Below, piece after piece: positions 57,222 through 64,000 of a stretch of 64,000 nt of DNA. Under the pieces are notes generated by a model. The model was not told the DNA's origin, did no database searches, and saw only the letters and a list, made by a program, of their open reading frames with translations. Numbering within the stretch: position 1 is the stretch's first letter; every line of letters starts with the position of its first letter. Origin of the DNA: Eublepharis macularius (taxonomy: Eukaryota; Chordata; Lepidosauria; Squamata; Eublepharidae); contig NC_072805.1 in the NCBI RefSeq assembly GCF_028583425.1, forward strand, positions 20,470,001 to 20,534,000, written 5' to 3'. Position numbers and translations under genes: made by a program.

Positions 57222-57412
57222 CTGAGTCCAGTAGCACCCGTAAGACTAAGAAAAATTTGTGGTAGGGTATGAGCTTTCGTAAGCCACAGCTCACTTCTTC
57301 AGATAGGAGCTGTGACTCAGGGAAGCTCATACCTTATACAATTTTTTTCCATCTTACAGGTGCTACTGGACTCTTGCTCTTTTCTGCTGCTGCAGACTAA
57401 TAGGGCTACCCA
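57222..57412. repeat. Foldback dispersed repeat in metallothionein intron 1
   Basis: GAGTCCAGTAGCACC and GGTGCTACTGGACTC form the outer arms. Between them AGCTTTCGTAAGCCACAGCTC and GAGCTGTGACTC...GAAGCTC are inner arms. The right end continues into TGCTGCAGACTAATAGGGCT, the usual end of the family. Confidence 0.8.
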
Positions 57413-57814
57413 TCTTGAAGGATCTGAGCGCTCCTGGAGGAAGTGGGACCAGGACCGGTTGCTTTGTACCAACAGAGATATTGCCGAGTACATCTTTGAA
57501 AGAAGAGACGGCACTTTGAGCCAGGAAGAAAAGCAGGGGGAAACGTTTTAGTAAGTCAACATAATTCAAAGCGTGCAATCTTTGACACAATTTGGCCAGC
57601 CAATAGAAGACCGCAACTTGGTGCAGTCGTCCGCCACGCTCTTAGGATACCTGGATCGCCCAGAAGAAAAGCAAAAAATGAAGGCGCCTGAACCAGAGGC
57701 GGCCGCTGGTTTCCCTCTAAGCACCTATTTTGCTAAGGCGCATCGGCTAGAGACACTGTCACCTGCCTCTCAAGTAGACCAGCCTGCGCAAAAGCAAGAT
57801 GATGCATCTGATGA

Positions 57815-58292
57815 AAAGAGTCCAGTAGCACCTTTAAGACTAACCAACTTTACTGTAGCATAAGCTTTCGAGAATCACAGTTCTCTTCTTCAGATGCTCT
57901 TCTTCTTGCATCTGACGAAGAGAGCTGTGACTCTCCAAAGCTTATGCTACAGTAAAGTTGGTTAGTCTTAAAGATGCTACTGGACTCTTTTCTATTTTTG
58001 CTACGACAAACTAACACAGCTAACTACTCTGGATCATACAACCATGGAAAGCATCTGACAAAGAGAGCTGTGGCTCTCCAAAGCCTATGCTACAGTAAAG
58101 TTGGTTAGTCTTAAAGGTGCTACTGGACTCTTTTTGATTTTGCAACTTTACTGTAGCATAAGCTTTCGAGAATCACAGTTCTCTTCTTCAGATGCTCTTC
58201 TTCTTGCATCTGACGAAGAGAGCTGTGACTCTCCAAAGCTTATGCTACAGTAAAGTTAGTTAGTCTTAAAGGTGCTACTGGACTCTTCGCTA
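57815..58292. repeat. Composite of foldback repeats with a 298-bp internal tandem duplication
   Basis: Antisense (57,815-57,897), sense (57,898-58,010), sense (58,040-58,140), antisense (58,143-58,197) and sense (58,200-58,292) copies follow one another. The segment beginning AACTTTACTGTAGCATAAGC at 57,846 recurs at 58,144, an offset of 298 bp, nearly unchanged for about 110 bases. The unit contains CTGACGAAG. Confidence 0.85.
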
Positions 58293-58320
58293 TTTTGCAA
58301 AAGCAAGAAAGCGCCATTAC

Positions 58321-58351
58321 CGCTCACGCAGGGACAGTCTTGCGCGTCCAT
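58321..58351 (-). CDS. Metallothionein exon 1, coding part with start codon
   Basis: The ATG at 58,351-58,349 sits in good context (GAGGATGG). It encodes MDAQDCPCVS and the first base of codon 11, close to the MDPQDCTC start of bird metallothioneins. The exon ends at AGCG before GTAATG. 31 coding bases plus phase 1 is the standard first-exon arrangement. Joined with exons 2 and 3 it gives 192 bases: 63 residues with 20 cysteines and no aromatic residue. Confidence 0.93.
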
Positions 58352-58405
58352 CCTCGGCTCAGCTGGATCCGTTCGGCGGCTACTGGGAGAGTGAACGCGC
58401 AGGCG
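58352..58405 (-). other. Predicted metallothionein 5' UTR
   Basis: About 50-55 bases between the expected start of transcription (25-30 bases downstream of the ATAAA box at 58,431-58,435) and the ATG. The exact start is not visible from sequence. Confidence 0.5.
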
Positions 58406-58700
58406 ACGATTGCGCCGCGCCCGGCCGCTCTTTATGCCGGCGCTGGAGCGCAAGGGCGGCGCCTCCGCGCCCGGCCCCCAAACAAAACCGCCCGCCCGCC
58501 ACGCGCCTCCGAGCGGGGGCGGCACCCGCCGCGGGCCAATGAGGGCGCGAAGGGCCGCGCCACGCCCCCCTTTGCACCCCGGCGGCCGCGGGGGCGAGGC
58601 GGGGCGGCTGGCCTGGCGCGCTTTGCCGGCCGTGCGCACTGGCGCTGGCGGGCCGATCCTGCGCGTGACTCCCCCCCCCCCCCCGCGTCGGGCTTAGAGG
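58406..58700 (-). promoter_or_regulatory. Metallothionein promoter: TATA-like box, metal-response cores, GC boxes
   Basis: An ATAAA box is on the minus strand at 58,435-58,431. Metal-response-element cores (TGCRCNC) are TGCGCTC on minus at 58,452-58,446, TGCACCC on plus at 58,573-58,579, and the palindromic GTGCGCAC at 58,632-58,639. CGCGCCCGGCCCC near 58,466 resembles the extended consensus with one mismatch. CCAAT is on plus at 58,536-58,540. Several GGGCGG/CCGCCC boxes lie at 58,454-58,610. Such cores bind the zinc-sensing factor MTF-1 and induce the gene in excess metal (family knowledge). A C run of about 16 at 58,669 ends the GC-rich part. Confidence 0.8.
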
Positions 58701-59390
58701 GGAAAACTCGGTGGTCTACTCTCGAGGCGATCGCTTACCTTACAGGATAGGGTCGCAAGAGAATTCCGAGCCCACCCTGAGCTGCAGCCTGCGGATCTGT
58801 AAACGCGGCCCAGGCGTGTCGCAGCGACCCTCTCGAGGGGGTTTCAAGGCGAGGGGCTTCAGAGGTGCTTGGCCGCTGCCCGCCTCTGCAGAGCGGCCTT
58901 GGGATTCCCTGGTGCTCCTGCACCCAAGCAGGTGGTGTCCCCATCCAGCCATGGCGGACGCTGCTTGGGCTGTCTGGGCCAAGGGCCAGGTCAGCCCTGC
59001 CTTGCCGCGCGAACCTGAGTCTATTTGATGGAGTTGCAAAGGGTGTTGGCTACTCCTTGGTAACATTTTAGGGTTGCTGGCACCTGTGTCCAGAAAAGTG
59101 TGGCTTTTAATATCAGTGCACACCTTGCCCCCATTTTCCCTTGGACTCGTTTTCCTTACTCCTGGAAATTGGTTGGAACAGAAAGCACTTCTGAGAGCAG
59201 ATTGCCTGAGTCAAATGTGGCTTTCATGTACCAGCACCTCTTATTATTAAATACGTTCAGGGGATTCTCCAGGGAAATTGACACCAATCCCAGTTTCCTT
59301 ATTCATTAGTAAGATTCCCTTAGGTTGAATTCATGTAAGCGTTTTCCTTTGGTGAGCTGGTGGATTTACTGAGTTTTGGAGCGAGATGAT
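58701..59390. other. Unassigned sequence upstream of metallothionein
   Basis: GC-rich on the left, falling to average. No exon was supported; frames at 58,711-59,123 overlap on both strands. Confidence 0.35.
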
Positions 59391-59620
59391 AATTCCAGAG
59401 AGGCATCTGTGTTGGTCTGTAGCAATAAAATGAAACGAGTCCAGTGGCACTGTTAAAGACTAACAAATAACATTTGTTTTGGGATAAGCTGTGGCAAGTC
59501 AGATCTCACTTCATCAGATGTTCTGGAGGGTAAATTCATAGCATTGGATTGAATAAATATAACACTTTTAAGTATAAATATATCTGCTATGTATACTTCA
59601 TGCATCTGATGAAGTGAGCT
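59391..59620. repeat. Diverged foldback dispersed repeat
   Basis: GAGTCCAGTGGCACTGTTAAAG, GGATAAGCTGTGGCAAGTCAG, CTCACTTCATCAGATG and later GCATCTGATGAAGTGAGCTC correspond to the family in the metallothionein introns but are older. Confidence 0.65.
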
Positions 59621-60732
59621 CTGATTTACAAGGGAACCAGATGGTCTGAAAGGGTCCTTCTGAGACGGACGTGGTTGCATTGCTGCTATGGTGTCAATGA
59701 ACTAGGTTCTGGATTTCCCAAAGATGGTTGCATGCTGAACCATTTAAGAAAACCTGTTTATGTTGCTACTGCAAGAGTCAGCTCCTTGGGGGACGTATGG
59801 AAGTGGTAGTTTGAATCCACACAAAATCCTTTTTAATATATGAAGCACAAACCGTTGAAGCGCTGCATTAAAATCTGAAGGGGGAGTTAAGCGTCCCGAA
59901 TTCAGAAGAAAACCCAAAGAGATACGGGGACAAAAGCAGCAAAAATCACCTGTGCAAAAAAGGCCAGAATCGTAAGAGCCAAAGAGTCCACAACACAATG
60001 ACATCTAATTTCATATTTTGAATTCAGGCACAGTTAGAATCTTCCTCGAGTGACAATTTTCAGCAGGATAAGATAAAAGTTAAATAGCTCTTCTCCCAAT
60101 GCCATTTAAACTGCATCCTCAGCTGCTATTTTCTGTTAACGTTATCACAAGTTGGGCAAATATGCCCTGAACCCATTTTACAGATAGAGACTCTGAGGCA
60201 AGGTACGAATTACATGCTTGGGACTGAGAGTACCTCTAGTTTCAGTTGCCTCAAAAATATTCTTTTGTGCTTAGCAGCCTTGAAAATCAGGTCCGAGAGG
60301 TTGCTAAGTATAGCAGCAGGAACCTTGCCATTTGCCATTCAGCCAGGCTTGGAAACAGTGACTTCCTATGACACTTCTCAAGCCACAGAGCAAATGAGTG
60401 GTTAAACCAGCATCCATTTTGTGTTCAAGTGTATGGCCTGCAGACTGCAGTATCTTGTAAAACCCAAATTAGTTAAGTGCTTGCTTTCCACTTTTTGGCA
60501 GCTCTCCAAGCATGTTGTGGTAATTCACCGCCGATCCCTTCACAATTGCACAATCCCTGCGCTGCGTCCCTTATAATTTAGTAGCAGGTGGGGAAAGAGG
60601 CACGAAACTTGCAAGCGGGAAGGACGATAGGTGAGAACAATTTGCTTTCCTTTATTCACGCAGGCCACAAAGAAGCTGGAGGCTAGTTCACGGAAACTAT
60701 AGATCTGGCTGTACTTGAACCTCCGAGGGCTT
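59621..60732. other. Unassigned sequence
   Basis: No gene or repeat was recognised. Confidence 0.35.
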
Positions 60733-61075
60733 GTGCTGCAGTGCTGCTGAACTCTCTTTGATTTTGCTACTACAGACTAACACGGCAAACTCCTTTGAAT
60801 CTTTACACAAGCAAACTGATCCCCACACCAAAAGGAGCTGTCTGCATCTCCATATCAAAGGAGTTGTTTACATCCCCCCTCCTCCTTCCCCCCTTCTCCC
60901 CCCTCTCTTCCTCTATATTTGGCCAGTTTCCTTATGCCTCCATGCATCTGACGAAGAGAACGTGATTCTCGAAAGCTTATGCTACAATAAAATTGGTTAG
61001 GCTTAAAGGTGCTACTGGACTCTTTTTGATTTTGCTACTACAGACTAACACGGCTAACTCCTCCGGATCTATGCT
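60733..61075 (+). repeat. Foldback-family repeat copies, plus orientation
   Basis: A short end fragment (60,733-60,790, ending CTACAGACTAACACGGCAAA) and a fuller copy (60,940-61,075). The fuller copy starts GCATCTGACGAAGAGAACGT and runs through TTCTCGAAAGCTTATGCTAC, GGTGCTACTGGACTC and CTACAGACTAACACGGCTAA. Between them is a C/T-rich run. Confidence 0.75.
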
Positions 61076-61263
61076 ATCCTAGGCACCGTTGAACACCGTG
61101 GAAATTAGGTCTGAGCAATATTGGCAGTACCTCTGCATGTCTCTAAAACTTCCCCAATTCTAAGCAAAATTATTTCCTTCTAAATCCATTGAAGTGAATG
61201 GGCTGAGTATAGTATAAGGTTGACACTGTCTTTACATAGAGATGCCAAGCGTTGAATCAAGGA
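61076..61263. other. Unassigned spacer
   Basis: Short spacer with no feature seen. Confidence 0.35.
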
Positions 61264-61455
61264 AGGGCTGTGGCTCAGTGGTAGAACATCTGCTCGGCAT
61301 GCAGAAGTTCCCAGGTTCAATCCTCGGTATCTCCAGATGAAAAGATTCAGAAGCAGATGATGTGAACGATCTCCACTGGAGACACTGGAGTGCGACTGCC
61401 AGCCAGAGTAAGACTGGCCTTGAAGAACCAATAGTATAAGGCAGCTGCATGCATT
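61264..61455 (+). mobile_element. tRNA-derived SINE, copy 1 of a tandem pair
   Basis: A-box-like TGGCTCAGTGGTAGAACATC and B-box-like GGTTCAATCC are correctly spaced for a tRNA promoter. The body has ATCTCCAGATGAAAAG and the tail GTATAAGGCAGCTGCATG. Confidence 0.85.
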
Positions 61456-61630
61456 CAGGAGGCAGGTTATACCTCAGTGGTAGAGCATGTGCTTTGCATG
61501 TATAAGGTTCCAAGTTCAATTCCTGGCATCTCTCATTAAAAGGATGAAGTAGTAAGTGACGTGAAAGACCCATACCTGAGACCCCAGGGAGCCGCTGGTG
61601 GTTAGAGTAGACAATACTGACCGTAAACTA
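61456..61630 (+). mobile_element. tRNA-derived SINE, copy 2 of a tandem pair
   Basis: Head TACCTCAGTGGTAGAGCATG, B-box-like AGTTCAATTCC, body GACGTGAAAGACCCATACCTG and AGACAATACTGACC. It directly abuts copy 1. The tail is shortened. Confidence 0.85.
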
Positions 61631-61928
61631 ATGCTGATCTTACAACCCTACAACTGCCCAGATTTGGCCTTTCCCACTATCAGCTTTTGCTTTGTATTTT
61701 CATTTCTGCAGAAACACCAAGGTTCCTTCTACACTTTATGTAGAGATCTGTGTTCTCCTGATTTATACTTTTAACTTTAAAAGTAGAGTAGTGTTAAAGG
61801 GGAATCAGGACCATGATGTTGGGGGAGGGAGGTTGAACTCTTTCCATCAGTGCCATTTTCCAGATAGAAATTGAACCCCCTCATCTGTTGTTAGCCCTGG
61901 TAGGGAAAAACGGCAGACGCTCGGATTA
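61631..61928. other. Unassigned sequence
   Basis: No feature was recognised. Confidence 0.35.
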
Positions 61929-62247
61929 ACAGTGCAATCCTAAACAGAATTACTCCAGTCTATACCCAATGGGCTTACACCAGGGAAGGGAACCAGGAGG
62001 AGAGGTGGGCTAAGGGAGGGCCTGATGCTGCGGAGGCACCTGCCGACCGTGCTCCAGAGGCCACCCTGCCAGAACCTGCAAGTGAGTCCTTGCCACCCGC
62101 CTCTGAGATAACCACTAGGCACCTGCCAGGCAGGAGGCCAACCTAGGTCCCTAACACCCCAGAATCCTTTCCCATTCCGTAGAAAGCCCAGGCTGTAGTG
62201 GCCCAAAGGCTTAGACTGGAGTAATTCAGCTTCGGTTTGCACTGTAA
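61929..62247. mobile_element. Inverted-repeat element of about 319 bp (DNA-transposon-like)
   Basis: The left end ACAGTGCAATCCTAAACAGA then ATTACTCCAGTCTA is matched in reverse at the right by TAGACTGGAGTAATTCAGC and TTTGCACTGT. The middle is GC-rich and not palindromic. It is likely a non-autonomous transposon; a target duplication is not clear. Confidence 0.6.
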
Positions 62248-62772
62248 ATTTGTTTTTTTCCCCTAATATCGGCTGGGAGGAGGGATTCCTTCCAGGGAAG
62301 GGGTGCAGGGAAAGGGATGAATGGCACTCCTCCAGACTGGCTGCACGCAACCTCAGTGCAGACCCGGAGCAGAGTGCTGAGCGTGGGACTTCCCTGCAGG
62401 ATCCTGGCCAGAGCACAACACAGCCCCAAGAGCTTTGACACCCACCGGCAGGTACAGCTGATTCACACGCAGCCTATTTAGGCGGAGGCTTGAGTGGGCT
62501 GCATTGCTAGATCTTCCAGTCCACCAGGCGCAAGCACTGTACTCCGAACTCTCTCCCTGCAGCTCCGTGCCCCAATCTGATGTCCCAAATGTAGTCGGAC
62601 AAGCTGGTGGCCCTACTCCAGAGTTGCCCAGACTTAGCCATCCCACAGAATGCAGGACAGGAAGTGTTGTATAGTGCTCAGAGTATTGGCAAGGGACTTG
62701 GGGTGACATTCCCATTGAAACTGAAAAGCATCCTGGGTGATAGGATAAGAGAAGAGGGAGGGAGAACTGTGG
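62248..62772. other. Unassigned sequence
   Basis: Overlapping frames on both strands with no domain. No exon was supported. Confidence 0.35.
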
Positions 62773-62963
62773 GCCAAGCTAGAAGTGACGAATGACACTT
62801 GAATGGCAAGTGAACAGACTCACGGGCATTCCTCCCTGTTCACTTGCACTCCACTCGATCATGTGATCGAGTGGAGTGCAAGTAGAGCGCAAGTGAACAG
62901 GGAGGAATACATATGAGTCTGTTCACTTGCCATTCAAGTGTCATTCGTCACTTCTAGCTTGGC
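62773..62963. mobile_element. 190-bp near-perfect palindromic MITE
   Basis: Arms of about 91 and 94 bp meet near 62,865 at GATCATGTGATC. They share CCAAGCTAGAAGTGACGAAT, GACACTTGAATGGCAAGTGA and TTCCTCCCTGTTCACTTG with their complements. A few small indels separate the arms. No coding capacity. Confidence 0.85.
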
Positions 62964-64000
62964 TCTAAGTGTCGTTCAGTGGGTAGGGTGTTGGATTCGG
63001 ATCCGAGAGACTTGCCATGAAGTTCACTGGCTGACCTGGGGACAGTTTTATTTATTTATTATCATAACCTACATCACAATACTGTGCTGAGGATAAAATA
63101 GAGAAAGGAGAACCAAACATATTCATTTGAAACATTTATTAGCTATCTTTCAACCTTATGGAACTCAAGAGGGCTTAAAGTACATAAAACCATAATTTAA
63201 AATCACAATTTGAATTACCTAGAAGTAAAAAGCTAACGAACTGAATGCTGTCCCGAATAAGGACATCTTCAGTTGCCTCCTAAAAATCAAGAGTAAGGGG
63301 GCCAGACACACTTCCCTCGAGAACACCGTTCCAGAACTGCGGGGGCTGCTACCAAAAACTCCCTCTCTGTGTACCCACCAAAGAAGCTTCTTTAGTTAAT
63401 GGGACAGTCAGGAGGGCTTCCCTGTGATCCTGACATTTATGCTACCCTGAGTTATAAAGTGTGTTCTAAGAATTAAAATAAATACTGATTAACTTCATTC
63501 TTCTGCCTAAGCCAAGTCTAAGTTGCTGCTGCTTTTACAGCTGTTAGTTACAGGACAGGACATCTACGCATCTCATAAAGTGAGGGCCTTCGTTCCATGC
63601 ACCATCTCCTACCAATCTTCCATGCAACCTGGCTGAACTCTCAGTTTCTTCCATGCTTGGGAGACTGTCCTGAATACTCATGCTACAGCTCTGCCCAATG
63701 TACGCCCAAAAATGCACTCCTTGATGCCAAGATTGGTGCCACTGAAATAGATTAGATTATGTCAGCTCCACCCGTCTCCTTCAGGAACAATGGCCTTTGG
63801 GTGGGGTTTGCTTAATTATCATGTGGAAGACAAAGGCGAGCATAAAGGCAAAAATGCTCAGACATCAACAGAGGGCACTGGAGCCAGGCACAGCAGGCCT
63901 GTCAACGGTCTGAGACATCTGTGAAGACAGAGAGTGCCCAGGGGAAAGGAGCTGGTGCATACAGGACATCTATTACCCATTAGCAAAGTTCAGCTTGAAG
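62964..64000. other. Right-end sequence, mostly unassigned
   Basis: At 62,965-63,040, GTCGTTCAGTGGGTAGGGTG is a possible truncated tRNA-derived SINE head. A (TTTA)n run is near 63,050. 63,130-63,430 reads like an old dispersed repeat (AGGGGGCCAGACACACTTCC, GAACACCGTTCCAGAACTGC) that I cannot name. No exon was supported to the window end. Confidence 0.35.

Larger units (their letters stand above)
57021..58320 (-). other. Metallothionein intron 1, packed with foldback repeats
   Basis: 1,300 bp with donor GTAATG at 58,320 and acceptor CAG at 57,021. It contains a foldback repeat (57,222-57,412) and a composite of several inverted copies (57,815-58,292) that ends about 28 bases from the donor site. 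Confidence 0.85.

Noticed and set aside
57573-57863. 96-codon plus-strand frame in metallothionein intron 1
   Set aside because: It runs into the dispersed foldback repeat at its 3' end and lies antisense to a well-supported gene.
61264-61630. tRNA genes at the SINE heads
   Set aside because: A and B boxes are present, but the sequences do not fold into a full cloverleaf with a proper anticodon arm and acceptor stem, and both continue into SINE bodies.
62353-62715. Minus-strand 120-codon frame near the right end
   Set aside because: It overlaps other frames on both strands, with no domain and no splice or promoter signal.

Overview
The window looks like repeat-rich vertebrate nuclear DNA, most likely from a squamate reptile. 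It has no operons, and four LINE lineages (L1, L2, CR1 and a Vingi/I-like element) sit beside Penelope-like elements, hAT-type foldback MITEs and several tRNA-headed SINE families in one stretch. That mix is typical of lizards. The species call is an inference. The only host gene I can fully support is a three-exon metallothionein on the minus strand (coding exons at 58,321-58,351, 56,955-57,020 and 55,008-55,102). It predicts a 63-residue, 20-cysteine protein of the sauropsid type, with a GC-rich promoter carrying metal-response-element cores and a TATA-like box.

Layout: 1-470 is CpG-rich and promoter-like with a tiny ORF. 819-3,364 is a LINE between 13-bp target-site duplications. 3.4-9.5 kb holds L1 fragments, an L2 copy with a small Penelope-like foldback nested in its 3' end, and unassigned sequence. 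10.4-12.5 kb is mostly unassigned and includes a CCCATG hexanucleotide tract. 12.5-15.7 kb is a 155-bp tandem array split by a CR1 insertion. 15.7-17.3 kb is GC-rich, with a ~285-bp duplication and a 64-bp minisatellite.

About 42% of the window (17,922-44,628) is one 60/61-bp minisatellite of roughly 440 units. It shows higher-order structure: a 2,927-bp tandem duplication of about 48 units, a 470-bp block repeated three times, and many smaller duplications in multiples of 61 bp. Its plus strand is nearly free of stop codons in all three frames, so it yields ORFs of up to 1,268 codons that I regard as non-genic. From 27.4 to 33.5 kb it is unusually dense in single-base indels, which may be an assembly or consensus artefact.

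Right of the array, 45,218-47,512 is a near-perfect 2.3-kb palindrome made of two head-to-head 3' portions of a Penelope-like retroelement. Each arm encodes a GIY-YIG endonuclease and carries a hammerhead-ribozyme-like motif, and the pair is bounded by a 14-bp target-site duplication. From 48 to 64 kb the sequence holds SINEs, three copies of one hAT-type foldback MITE, the metallothionein gene with introns swollen by foldback repeats, and a 190-bp palindromic element near the right end.
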